This document shows positions 7,860 to 16,417 of a DNA stretch of 64,000 nucleotides, one piece after another; the stretch's first letter is position 1; each line of letters opens with the position of its first letter. Below the pieces are notes generated by a model. That model did not search any database. It was given only the letters and a program-made list of their open reading frames with translations, and was not told the origin of the DNA. The stretch is from Desulfoluna butyratoxydans (GTDB taxonomy: Bacteria > Desulfobacterota > Desulfobacteria > Desulfobacterales > Desulfolunaceae). Position numbers and translations under genes: made by a program. Location: positions 620,001-684,000 of the forward strand of contig NZ_CAADHO010000003.1 of assembly GCF_900699765.1 (NCBI RefSeq). The letters run 5' to 3'.

Positions 7860-9578
7860 TTACAGCTTAAAGGCGCTGACCAGGTCCTGGAGTTTTTCGG
7901 CCATCTCTTTTAACCGCTGGGAGTTGTGGCTTACCTCCGAGCTTTGGGTGGAGATGGCGTTGGCTTCCATGTTGACATCGGCGATGTCCCTTGCAATCTC
8001 CGTTGCCACGGTGGAGGCCTGGGCCACGTTTTCCGTTACTTCCAGGGTGCCCCGGGAGGCCTGGGAGACGTTGTCGGCGATCTCACGGGTGGTGGCTGTC
8101 TGCTCTTCGATGGCGGCGGCGATGGTGCTGACGATGTTGTTGACCTCGCCCACCACGTTGGAGACCTGATGGATCTGGGAGATGGTGGAGTCCGTGGAAC
8201 TCTGGATGGCCTGGGTCTTTCCCTTGATCTCTTCGATGGCGTCGAAGGTCTGCCGGGCCAGCTCTTTGATCTCGTTGGCCACCACGGCAAACCCTTTGCC
8301 GGATTCCCCTGCACGGGCCGCTTCAATGGTGGCGTTCAGGGCCAGGAGGGTGGTCTGCTCGGAGATGTCCGTGATCACATCGGTGATCTTGCCGATTTCG
8401 CTGGCAGCCGAGCCCAGTTCCCCGACTTTTTCCGAGGCCCGCGTGGCTTCGTCCACCGCTTCTCCGGTAATGTTCCGGGCGGTTTCGGTGCTTTCGGCAA
8501 TCTCGTTGATGGTGGCGGTCATCTGTTCGGCGGCGTCGGCCACAAGGCTGACGTTGGTGGCGGTCTCTTCCACGGCCGCGGCCACGGAGTTCATGTTGGT
8601 GCTCATCTCTTCGGAGGCTGCGGCCACGGTGCGGGATCGGTCCGCGGTGTTGTCCGAGCTTTTGGAGAGGGTTCCTGAGATACCTTCCAGCTGGGTGGAT
8701 GCCTCCAGGAGCCGGTTTCCTTCGCCTCCGATGTTTTCCATCATGTCCTTGAGCCGGGCCACCATGGCATTGAGGCGGCTCATCATGCGGCCCATTTCGT
8801 CGTCGCTTTTCACCGGGACCGCCCCGGAGAGATCGCCCTGTTCAATCTCCTTGATGAACCGGCCGGTGGCGGCAAGGGGTGCCAGCAGGCTTTTTCGGAC
8901 CATGAGCCAGGAGATGAGAAGGATCAGGGCCAGGGTGCCGAAGGTGAGAAGGGCCACGTTGAGCTTTGCTTTCAAAAGCTGCCGGTTGGTTTCGGCCAGG
9001 GACATGGTGAGCTCAAAGGCACCGTGGATTTCCCCTGCTTTCCACCCCTCCTTGATGCCGCCCAGGGGGTCCTTGGAACCCCGGGGCGATCCGTGGCAGG
9101 CCATGCAGTCTGCCGTGAGTTTGATGGGCCGGAAGTAGCGGATGGCATCGTCTTCGATGACGATTTTTTCGGTAAGGCCCTTGGCCTTGATCTCAGCCAG
9201 GATCTCCTTTTCAAAGGCGTCGGCTTCGTTGGCCCTGTTCCGGGGAGAGATCTTCGGCACCCGGAATGTATACCCGGTGGAGTCTGCGTTCAGCTTGACC
9301 ATGTCGATGGCGGTGACCACGGGCACGGCTTCGATGAGTTTTGCTTTGGGGATCTCGTCAAAGGGGAGGATGATCCCCTGGGTGAGCTTGTGGGCCATCT
9401 CGTTACGGGCGGCTTCGGCCATCAGGACAATGGCGCGGCTTTTCTGCACCATGCCGTCCACAGCGCTGTTTCGAATGTCGGAGACCCGCAGGATGCCCAG
9501 GATAAGAGCAATGACCAAAGGGCCCAGGGTCGTAATTGCGATGATTTTCCATTTGATGCCGATATCTCTGAATGTCAT
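7860..9578 (-). CDS. Methyl-accepting chemotaxis protein with Tll0287-like (DUF3365) c-heme-type sensor
   Basis: A 572-residue chemoreceptor. Order: membrane segment (about 10-30), periplasmic DUF3365/Tll0287-like sensor (about 31-205) with a CMACH heme-c motif near residue 166, second membrane segment (about 210-232), HAMP (about 233-290) and the long helical signalling domain, with the hairpin tip E-(I/V)-x-x-I-T-x-x-I-x-D-I-S-E-Q-T-x-L-L-A-L-N type sequence near 420-440. ATG 9578 is chosen because GGAG lies upstream; the longer open frame is not membrane-protein-like. The heme motif suggests sensing of redox, oxygen or NO. No che genes are nearby, so it feeds a pathway encoded elsewhere. 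Confidence 0.9.
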   Translation of the reverse strand: MTFRDIGIKWKIIAITTLGPLVIALILGILRVSDIRNSAVDGMVQKSRAIVLMAEAARNEMAHKLTQGIILPFDEIPKAKLIEAVPVVTAIDMVKLNADSTGYTFRVPKISPRNRANEADAFEKEILAEIKAKGLTEKIVIEDDAIRYFRPIKLTADCMACHGSPRGSKDPLGGIKEGWKAGEIHGAFELTMSLAETNRQLLKAKLNVALLTFGTLALILLISWLMVRKSLLAPLAATGRFIKEIEQGDLSGAVPVKSDDEMGRMMSRLNAMVARLKDMMENIGGEGNRLLEASTQLEGISGTLSKSSDNTADRSRTVAAASEEMSTNMNSVAAAVEETATNVSLVADAAEQMTATINEIAESTETARNITGEAVDEATRASEKVGELGSAASEIGKITDVITDISEQTTLLALNATIEAARAGESGKGFAVVANEIKELARQTFDAIEEIKGKTQAIQSSTDSTISQIHQVSNVVGEVNNIVSTIAAAIEEQTATTREIADNVSQASRGTLEVTENVAQASTVATEIARDIADVNMEANAISTQSSEVSHNSQRLKEMAEKLQDLVSAFKL

Positions 9579-9645
9579 GGGCGGTTCTCCATTGGGACGT
9601 TGGGAGGTTATGCCTCCATTAGGTGTTCCTCCCTTAGAACAAAAA

Positions 9646-9700
9646 AGTAAGGAAAAAAAGCTAACACAGTGTGGCTGATGAGGCAACCATACTGTGTTGA
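9646..9700 (-). terminator. Intrinsic terminator downstream of the NADAR gene
   Basis: On the minus strand AACACAGT (9698-9691) pairs with ACTGTGTT (9670-9663), followed by CTTTTTTTCC. It lies about 220 nt after the NADAR stop and before the chemoreceptor start, so it could also act as an attenuator. A second inverted repeat (GGGAGG/CCTCCC, 9600-9640) lies nearby. The rest of 9579-9917 holds no gene. Confidence 0.55.
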
Positions 9701-9917
9701 TTAGAACCGTCGGCGTGATTTTGTATTTTGATGTCAGAAAAGGTATTGCGGATTTTTTTTGCTGGCTTTTGGACAGGATATCTCGTGTGGTGTTGTGGGG
9801 GGACACATGGCGGGTGTCGTGTCATGCATTACCCGTCGGCGAGTCGTTTCTGGAAAACCAGATCAAAACCCGCCTTCACCCTGGGGATGCCCCAGGCTCG
9901 TTTAACCGAGCCGGGGG

Positions 9918-10478
9918 TCACGATTGTCTCAGGATCGATCGTACGTTCATGAGGGCAAAACCCAGAAGGTTAAGGCCATTCCACTGCTCCGGATCCCTGC
10001 AGAGAGGGTTGTCTTCGGCCAGGCCGATTCCCCAGATGGTATCCACCGGGCTTGCCTCCACCAGGATGCAGTCTCCTGTGCCCAGAAGATATGTTTTCAA
10101 TGCCTCATTCTGTTCGAACTTTGCTTTGTTTCCGCGCACCACAATGTCGAACCGATGCCGGTTCCACTCCGCTTCATGGAAGTTTTTTATGCTGCGGCCC
10201 CATTTTTTTGCTTCCCGGGGATGTGCGCATTCGATGATGTTGCGCCGCATGGCCTCGTCATTGAACAGCCGCGCTTTTTCCGCCATCATGTAGACTTCCG
10301 CCGACGTGTAGCGGATGCCGTCCAGGTCAAAGGGGGCCTGCCACCACTGGCTGAAGCACTGCTTGCCTGTGCGGCCGTCCTTTCTTGGCTGATGTCCCCA
10401 GAAGAAGAGGTAGTCGAATCGCTTTCCTGCCCTTACCTCTTCTTGCAATGAGTCAATATCAATGATTTTTTCATGCAT
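9918..10478 (-). CDS. NADAR (YbiA-like) family protein
   Basis: A 186-residue NADAR-domain protein. Family members are N-glycosidases acting on ADP-ribose-linked or riboflavin-pathway intermediates. Typical features visible are 'FFWGHQ' near the start, 'FSQWWQAPFDLDGIRYTSAEVYMM' region with the W and E positions of the active site, 'AKARLFND'-like helix (here EKARLFNDEA), 'KNFHEAEWNRHR', and the late 'TIWGIGL' motif. Length fits the usual 150-190. ATG 10478 fits the domain start; the upstream frame adds a Cys-rich leader not seen in the family. It is a single gene; the physiological substrate cannot be read from sequence. Confidence 0.87.
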   Translation of the reverse strand: MHEKIIDIDSLQEEVRAGKRFDYLFFWGHQPRKDGRTGKQCFSQWWQAPFDLDGIRYTSAEVYMMAEKARLFNDEAMRRNIIECAHPREAKKWGRSIKNFHEAEWNRHRFDIVVRGNKAKFEQNEALKTYLLGTGDCILVEASPVDTIWGIGLAEDNPLCRDPEQWNGLNLLGFALMNVRSILRQS

Positions 10479-10580
10479 AAGACAGTTTCTTTCCTGAAGA
10501 TAGATCAATATCGAGTTCAAGATATCGTTTATATCAACATCCTGCCCCAGGCAAGGTGAATGGTTGCAGGGGCAACACAT

Positions 10581-10906
10581 TTAAACATTCAGTAGCCTCC
10601 GGCGGGTCGCTTTTTGAAAAAAGCTCCGCAAAAACGTTCCGGTAAGGGCTATGCCCTAAAATAATAATACATAACGATACTCCGCCTTAAATTCGTTATG
10701 TGTCGAAGCAACGATCAAAAAATCATGCTGAGGACTTATGGGATGATCTCGTCATGTGTAATTTATTCTTGGCATGGCCCTAATAAAAAAGAAGAGGGGC
10801 TATGCCTTGTAGGGACGCATCCTCAAAAAACAAAACCTGTTTGTCAAACTTTTCAAAAGTCTGGCCCCCGGCAGGGCCGCCGGAGGCAAAAATCTGAATG
10901 CGTTAA
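10581..10906 (+). repeat. B-type repeat, copy B2
   Basis: About 326 bp. Left end TTAAACATTCAG then GCCTCCGGCGGGTCGC and a GCTTTTTGAAAAAAGC hairpin; right end with the shared AAACTTTTCAAAAGT and CCCCCGGCAGGGCCGCCGGAGG hairpins and CTGAATGCGTTAA. The ends form imperfect terminal inverted repeats. The interior (10650-10835) contains no gene. A word inside it (TATTATTTTAGGGCATAGCC, inverse strand) recurs near 37306. It separates the NADAR gene from the LysR gene. Confidence 0.7.
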
Positions 10907-10930
10907 CCCTGTGAATGGTTGGCGCTTTGC

Positions 10931-11824
10931 TCACCGATGGTCGAATTCAAATTCGATCTGGCCCAGAAGGTCAAGGAAGCGGCGCGTCTTGGCCGGAACA
11001 AAGGCAGCCCCCGGATAGAGGGCGTACCAGGGATAAGGGGACAGCTGGTACCCTTCAAGGAGCCTCACCACCTCACCGGTTTCGAGAAGGCCCCGGTAGG
11101 GCCACATGGGCGCCAGGGCAATACCGAACCCCTCCACCACAAGATCCCGAATCGCAGTGAGGCTGTTCACCGTGAATTTTCCGTCCGTGACGTAGACCCG
11201 TTCCCGTTTTTCCTGGCGGTGCAGTTCCAGGGGAAGCTCCCGCTGTTGCTTTGAAAAAAGCAGAAAATGATGGTGTTTGAGATCCTGGGCGGTTTGGGGG
11301 GGCGGATGGGTTTCAAGGTAGCCCCTGGACGCAACGAGGATCATGGGCATGTCCGCAAGTTTTTTGCACATGAGGTTGGAGTCGGGGAGGTCCCCCACGT
11401 GAATCTCCACATCAAAGTGGGCGGTTGGGGCTTCGGCGTATCCGCTGTTGAAGCGAAGCTCCACCCTGAGCTCCGGGTACTGTTTCACCATGTCTTTCAG
11501 GACCGGCACCACAAAGGCCTGGCCAAACTCCAGGGGCGCGCTCACCCGAAGGAGGCCCTGGGCCGTATCGGCTACGCTGGAAACCCTGGATTCCAGAGTG
11601 GATTGTTCATCCACCAGCCTGCGCATGCCTTCGTAATAGAGAAGGCCGGTTTCCGTGGGCGTGGAGCGGCGGGGAGAGCGTTGCAACAGCTTGACCCCCA
11701 GGCGCTCTTCCAGGGCCATGACCTTGCGGCTCACCGCTGACGGGTCGGTGCCCAGCTGTTCTGCCGCGGCTTTGAAGCTTCCGGCCTCCACCACCCGCAG
11801 GAAAATCCGTTCCGCTGATTCCAT
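10931..11824 (-). CDS. LysR-family transcriptional regulator
   Basis: A 297-residue LysR-type regulator. The N-terminal winged helix (residues 1-60) reads 'FLRVVEAGSFKAAAEQLG' then 'PSAVSRKVMALEERLGVKL', the textbook pattern; the rest is the periplasmic-binding-like effector domain. ATG 11824 follows AAGGGGG; a TTG five codons upstream overlaps that ribosome site. It is divergent from the aldehyde dehydrogenase gene across a 444-bp gap, the usual place for its target operator, so it probably controls the aldehyde/alcohol dehydrogenase pair. The effector is unknown but may be an aromatic or long-chain alcohol or aldehyde. Confidence 0.9.
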   Translation of the reverse strand: MESAERIFLRVVEAGSFKAAAEQLGTDPSAVSRKVMALEERLGVKLLQRSPRRSTPTETGLLYYEGMRRLVDEQSTLESRVSSVADTAQGLLRVSAPLEFGQAFVVPVLKDMVKQYPELRVELRFNSGYAEAPTAHFDVEIHVGDLPDSNLMCKKLADMPMILVASRGYLETHPPPQTAQDLKHHHFLLFSKQQRELPLELHRQEKRERVYVTDGKFTVNSLTAIRDLVVEGFGIALAPMWPYRGLLETGEVVRLLEGYQLSPYPWYALYPGAAFVPAKTRRFLDLLGQIEFEFDHR

Positions 11825-12083
11825 GCATTCCCCCTTCAATCCATACTATAAAGCGCCACGTGTGATTACCGGATTCCCCGGCGCAGCCACCGACATTGTG
11901 GGGCAGGAACCCGGGGTCACTTTTTGGGATTGTAAATTTTGCAATGTTAAAATGCAATAATAGGGCCTACATAAATGGCAATCATTTCGGTATCCTTTCG
12001 CCCGAGTTTGGACTGGGACCCGGGGTATGGGCATCACATCCCGTGGATGAGATGCCATTAAATCTGAACACGGGTTCCATCCA
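11825..12083. other. Upstream part of LysR-dehydrogenase divergent region
   Basis: No gene. A short A/T-rich block near 11935-11965 and palindromic words around CCCGTGGATGAG are the likeliest area for the LysR binding site, but no T-N11-A box could be picked with confidence. Confidence 0.3.
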
Positions 12084-12113
12084 TTGACAGAAACATGGTG
12101 TGGGTTGTTTTAA
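12084..12113 (+). promoter_or_regulatory. Candidate promoter of the aldehyde dehydrogenase gene
   Basis: TTGACA at 12084-12089 and TTTTAA at 12108-12113, 18 nt apart, about 150 nt before the start codon and downstream of the LysR divergent region. Confidence 0.4.
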
Positions 12114-12268
12114 GTGGTTTAATGTTTTAATATGATTGTGAAAACTTTTAAAGCGGCGCGTAAGATATGTCCCCGCACCCGCCTTTGCGCCCTCAACCAC
12201 CGATCTCCCTGCACGCAACAGAACAGCATTTCCCGAAAAAGACCCCTAACAAAGGAGCCTTGACGTCC

Positions 12269-13684
12269 ATGGACATTCAACAAGAGATAAAGAAAATGGA
12301 GACCACCCTGGTCACCATGAAGCAGGCCTTTGACAGCAGCCCCATGCCAAGTCTCGATGCGCGAATCGAGATGCTCAAGAAGCTGAAAACGGCCCTGGTC
12401 GCGTACACGGGGGACATCAGTACCGCCATGAGCGATGATTATGGAAAGCGAAGTGAGCTGGATACGCTTATCGCCGATATCACCCCCTGCATCGGCAACA
12501 TCAATCATACCATCGCCCACCTGTCTGAGTGGATGGAGCCTTCCAGGAGAGACCCCGGGCCCCTTCTTACCACGTCATCCGTGGAGGTGATCTATCAACC
12601 CCTGGGGGTTGTGGGCATTGTGGTCCCGTGGAACTTTCCCGTTATGCTCTCCATCGGGCCGCTCATTTCCGCCATTGCCGCAGGTAACCGTGCCATGCTC
12701 AAGATGAGTGAGTTTACGCCCCACACCAACAAGGTCCTCGGGGAGATGCTGAGATCGGTGTTTGATGACAGCTATGTGAGCGTGTTTGAAGGGGAGGCGG
12801 AGGTCTCGGCGGCCTTTACGGAACTTCCCTTTGATCACATCCTGTTCACCGGGTCCACCACGGTGGGGCGCCACGTCATGCGGGCCGCTGCGTCCAACCT
12901 GACCCCGGTAACCCTTGAACTCGGTGGGAAATCACCGGTCATCGTGGGTGAGGATGTCTCCATGGAGATGGCGGTGGAGCGGATTATCTACGGGAAAAGC
13001 CTTAACAACGGTCAGGTTTGCGTGGCTCCGGACTATGTGTTCCTGCCCGAGGGCAGGCTGGAATCGTTCATCGCCGAATACAAAAAGCAGTACGCAGGCC
13101 TTTTTCCCCAGGGAGTGGATTCCGAAAACCTGACCTCCATGGCAAACACCCGTCAGTTCAAGCGCATTGAAGGGCTTTTAAACGACGAACAGGAAAAACA
13201 GACCCGCATCGAAGCCTGCCACGGAAACAGCATGGACAGCGCCAAAAACCGACTGGTCACCCATATGGTTGTGGACCCGGCAACAGACGCCAAGGTCATG
13301 ACCGAAGAGATCTTCGGTCCGTTGCTTCCCCTGATCACCTATGGGGATGTTCAGGAAGCCATAGCCCATATCCAGAGCAACCCAAGGCCCCTGGCCCTTT
13401 ACCTGATGACCCATGACGAGGCCCTTCAGCATCGCGTGAAAACCACGGTTCATTCTGGTGGGATGTGCATCAACGACAGCGTGTTTCACCTTGCGGTGGA
13501 CGATGCTCCCTTTGGCGGTATCGGTGCGTCCGGAATGGGTAACTATCACGGGTTTGAAGGTTTTCTGACCATGTCTCATTCAAAAACCGTGATGACGTCG
13601 GGAACGGAACACAACATAAAGCATCTTTTCGCAAGGGAAGACAATGAGTTCAAAAAGGCCGTACTGGAGGCCTTGTTGCGATAG
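12269..13684 (+). CDS. Aldehyde dehydrogenase, coniferyl-aldehyde-dehydrogenase-like
   Basis: A 471-residue NAD(P)-dependent aldehyde dehydrogenase that oxidises an aldehyde to its acid. The active-site glutamate motif LELGGKSP (about residue 218) and catalytic cysteine in NGQVCVAPDY (about 252) are intact, as are 'PWNFP' and 'FTGSTTVGR' of the cofactor site. The short N-terminus and the overall sequence style fit the coniferyl/long-chain aldehyde dehydrogenase (CalB) branch. ATG 12269 lies 11 nt from AAAGGAG; TTG 12260 is a weaker alternative. It is followed by an iron alcohol dehydrogenase, so together they can run alcohol to aldehyde to acid. The natural aldehyde is uncertain. Confidence 0.88.
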   Translation: MDIQQEIKKMETTLVTMKQAFDSSPMPSLDARIEMLKKLKTALVAYTGDISTAMSDDYGKRSELDTLIADITPCIGNINHTIAHLSEWMEPSRRDPGPLLTTSSVEVIYQPLGVVGIVVPWNFPVMLSIGPLISAIAAGNRAMLKMSEFTPHTNKVLGEMLRSVFDDSYVSVFEGEAEVSAAFTELPFDHILFTGSTTVGRHVMRAAASNLTPVTLELGGKSPVIVGEDVSMEMAVERIIYGKSLNNGQVCVAPDYVFLPEGRLESFIAEYKKQYAGLFPQGVDSENLTSMANTRQFKRIEGLLNDEQEKQTRIEACHGNSMDSAKNRLVTHMVVDPATDAKVMTEEIFGPLLPLITYGDVQEAIAHIQSNPRPLALYLMTHDEALQHRVKTTVHSGGMCINDSVFHLAVDDAPFGGIGASGMGNYHGFEGFLTMSHSKTVMTSGTEHNIKHLFAREDNEFKKAVLEALLR

Positions 13685-13766
13685 CCGGCACGTGGGCCGG
13701 TAAAGAAGAATAAGCCCTTCACCCCAATCCATGAAGGGCATTTAAATAAATCAGGAATAAAAAACA

Positions 13767-14948
13767 ATGAAGTCTCACCCGTTTGATTACCAGATGAAAA
13801 CCATCGTTCACGCCAGGGAAAACGGCATTGAAAATGTGCCTTCCCTGTTCCGGCACATGGGCGCAAAGCGCGTTGTCCTCTTCTCCGACAAAGGCCTTGA
13901 AGCCTTTGGTGTCGTGGATAGGTGTGCCGATATATTCAACCGCCAGGCAGATGTCACCCTTGCCGGCACGTTTACCGCCATTGAACCCGATGCAGCCTGC
14001 CGGAACATCAATGAGGCCATCGCCTACGCAAGGGATTGCGGGGCTGATGCCATCCTTGCCGTTGGGGGAGGGAGCGTCATCGATGCTTCCAAAGGGGTCA
14101 AATATGCTCTGGACAGGGGGCTTGCCGACATTCGCGGGGTCATTGCTGGTGGTGGCAGGCTGGAGGTCTGGCCGGAGTCTCAGGGCTTTGATACCCCCCA
14201 TATCGCCGTCCCCACAACCGCAGGAACCGGCGCGGAAGCCTCCCCCATTGCCGTTTTTTTTAACGAAGAGGAAAACATCAAGGCGAGTCTTGTGGCCTCG
14301 GGCCTTGAGGCGGATATCGCCATCCTGGACCCATGCATGACAACCGGGCTTCCCAAGGGGCTTACCCGCTCCACGGCCTTTGACGCCCTGACCCATGCCG
14401 TGGAAGCCCTGGTTTCGCCCCTGAGCAACAGCTTTACGGACGCCTATGCCATGCAGGCGACACGCCTTATCATCGACAACCTGCCCAGGGCGTTGGAGGC
14501 GCCCGGGGACACAGCGGCCCGGGGTGCCCTGCTGCAGGCCAGTACCATGGCCATTTCTGCCTTCTACTCTTCCCTCGGGGGGATTCCCATCCACAACTGC
14601 GCCCACGCTTTCGGGGCTGTGGGCCATATTCCCCATGGAGACGCCAACACGGTCCTGATGCCCGTTGTCATCGCGGCCTTGCCCGAGTTCTATGGGCCGA
14701 AAATCGGCAAGCTGGCTTCGGCCCTGGGGCTGATGCCCGAAGCAGACGATGCCCGTACCCTTGCGTCGGTGGTGGCGTTTTTAAAAGACTTTCAGAAGAG
14801 AATCGGGGCCGACACCACCTTTTCAGCGTGGGCCCTTGATGACGAGCAGAAGAAACGAATCATGGAGACCGTAAAAAAAGATATGGCATATCAGTTTTAC
14901 GCCATCCGTGACGAGAAGATCGCTCAGATTGTCAACGGGGTGGCATAG
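13767..14948 (+). CDS. Iron-containing alcohol dehydrogenase
   Basis: A 393-residue group III, metal-dependent alcohol dehydrogenase. The NAD-binding part has 'GGGSVIDASKG' (about residues 97-107), and the metal-binding Asp and His residues are in 'TAFDALTHAVEAL' (about 200-212) and 'HNCAHAFGAVGHIPHGDAN' (about 275-293). Full length for the family (380-400). It lies 82 nt after the aldehyde dehydrogenase gene with no terminator between them, so they are probably co-transcribed, and a strong terminator follows at 14987. It would supply aldehyde to, or reduce aldehyde from, the dehydrogenase next door. Confidence 0.92.
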   Translation: MKSHPFDYQMKTIVHARENGIENVPSLFRHMGAKRVVLFSDKGLEAFGVVDRCADIFNRQADVTLAGTFTAIEPDAACRNINEAIAYARDCGADAILAVGGGSVIDASKGVKYALDRGLADIRGVIAGGGRLEVWPESQGFDTPHIAVPTTAGTGAEASPIAVFFNEEENIKASLVASGLEADIAILDPCMTTGLPKGLTRSTAFDALTHAVEALVSPLSNSFTDAYAMQATRLIIDNLPRALEAPGDTAARGALLQASTMAISAFYSSLGGIPIHNCAHAFGAVGHIPHGDANTVLMPVVIAALPEFYGPKIGKLASALGLMPEADDARTLASVVAFLKDFQKRIGADTTFSAWALDDEQKKRIMETVKKDMAYQFYAIRDEKIAQIVNGVA

Positions 14949-14986
14949 CCCCTGTAAAAAACAGATACGTTACATCTTATATCGTT

Positions 14987-15016
14987 AAAAAGCGGCCCGA
15001 AACGGGCCGCTTTTTT
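14987..15016. terminator. Bidirectional intrinsic terminator
   Basis: Perfect stem AAAAAGCGGCCCG / CGGGCCGCTTTTT with an AAA loop, between the convergent alcohol dehydrogenase and amidase genes. Confidence 0.9.
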
Positions 15017-15041
15017 GTTTGATGCGAAGGGGGGCGTGATG

Positions 15042-16262
15042 TCAGTGACCGGCGCACCGGGTGTAGAGGTCGTTGCACAGGGCCATGAGAGCCCTGTCCT
15101 GACCGTACCCGGCGACAAACGAGAGGCCCACAGGGATTCCGCCTGCCTCTGCCACAGGCATGGTGATCTGGGGCGCGGATGACATGCCTGAGATGGCGTT
15201 GACGCCCATGGCTCGCGGGATGTACTCCCCTTCGTAGAACGCCGGGGTGATCTCAGAAAGCCTGGGGGCCGGGGCCACGGTGGTGGGAAAACAGAGGATG
15301 TTTCCGTCGTTCAGGAAATCATTGAGCTGGCGCTGGAAGGTTTGCCGAAGCGTGAGGCGGCGCTGGATATCCTTGCGGTCAGAGCCTTTGGCATACGCGT
15401 GAAGGGCGGACTCCACCCCGGGGCTCAGGGTTGGCTTTTCATGGGTGACCCAGGCTCCGAAGGAGTTCCAGATCTCGATGGAGAGCAGGTACCCCAGGTT
15501 TTCGAAGAGCCAGCGCCAGTCGACATGGGGGGCTGTGATGTCTGCCATGGTGGCGGTCCGGCTGGGGCAAATTTCGCTCAGTTGGTTGCGGATGGGCGTA
15601 AGGGCGCTGAGGAACTCTGCGTCGGTTATGTGAAAGATGTCCTCCACAAAGCAGAGGCTCGGACGGGGTGTGGCAGTGTGGCCGTCGTCCGCCAGGAGAA
15701 CCCTTATCACCTTATCCAGGACCTCTCCGTTGCGAGCCATGACGCCCACGGTGTCGTAGGACGGCGCCAGGGGGAGTACCCCGGACAGGGAGATGAGCCC
15801 GTGGGATGGCCTGTATCCCCAGAGACCGCAATTGGACGCCGGAACCCGCACCGAACCGCCTGTGTCCGTTCCCAGGGCAAAGTCCACCCGTCCCCCTGCC
15901 ACCGCGGATGCGGAGCCGCTGGAGGATCCTCCGGGAATCCTGTCCGGGGCCTTGGGGTTTACCGGGGTGCCGTAAAAGGCGTTGACCCCCAGAAGGCTGT
16001 AGGCCAGCTCGTCGGAGATGGTTTTTCCCTTATAGATGGCCCCGGCCCCCAGGAGCTGTTCCATGCAGATGGCATGGGCCACCGCCTCGGTGGCCCGGGT
16101 CTCTTTCCATCCCGGGCTTCCGTAGCCCGGGATCTCACCGGCCACGTCCATGTTGTCTTTCAGTGCAAAGGTCAGGCCGTCCAAGGCCCCGGGGGCGTAG
16201 GGTGCGTGGGTGGTGTTGCTGACAAACGGATCAGATACGCTTTGGGTGTCACAAGGATTCAT
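15042..16262 (-). CDS. Amidase signature family protein
   Basis: A 406-residue amidase-signature hydrolase. The Ser-cisSer-Lys catalytic set is visible: Lys in 'FALKDNMDVAG' (about residue 34), the Gly/Ser-rich 'GGSSSGSASAVAGG' (about 110-123) with the cis-Ser, and 'GTDTGGSVRVPAS' (about 131-143) with the nucleophilic Ser. It would hydrolyse a carboxamide in the cytoplasm. Absence of a GatB/GatC neighbour and the short C-terminal part argue against GatA. ATG 16262 follows GAAGAGAT; the upstream frame is not conserved in style. Convergent to the alcohol dehydrogenase. Confidence 0.88.
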   Translation of the reverse strand: MNPCDTQSVSDPFVSNTTHAPYAPGALDGLTFALKDNMDVAGEIPGYGSPGWKETRATEAVAHAICMEQLLGAGAIYKGKTISDELAYSLLGVNAFYGTPVNPKAPDRIPGGSSSGSASAVAGGRVDFALGTDTGGSVRVPASNCGLWGYRPSHGLISLSGVLPLAPSYDTVGVMARNGEVLDKVIRVLLADDGHTATPRPSLCFVEDIFHITDAEFLSALTPIRNQLSEICPSRTATMADITAPHVDWRWLFENLGYLLSIEIWNSFGAWVTHEKPTLSPGVESALHAYAKGSDRKDIQRRLTLRQTFQRQLNDFLNDGNILCFPTTVAPAPRLSEITPAFYEGEYIPRAMGVNAISGMSSAPQITMPVAEAGGIPVGLSFVAGYGQDRALMALCNDLYTRCAGH

Positions 16263-16417
16263 GGGATCTCTTCTTTGGTTCTGGGCGCGTTGTTGCAGCC
16301 CCATTCCCGGTTTGGTGATGGCGAACCGGTGAAAGGGTATACTATGACTTGTTATGCTGAGAATTAGGCATATGCCAATGCCCTGAACCGGTCAACGGAA
16401 AATTAGGCATGATTCCC

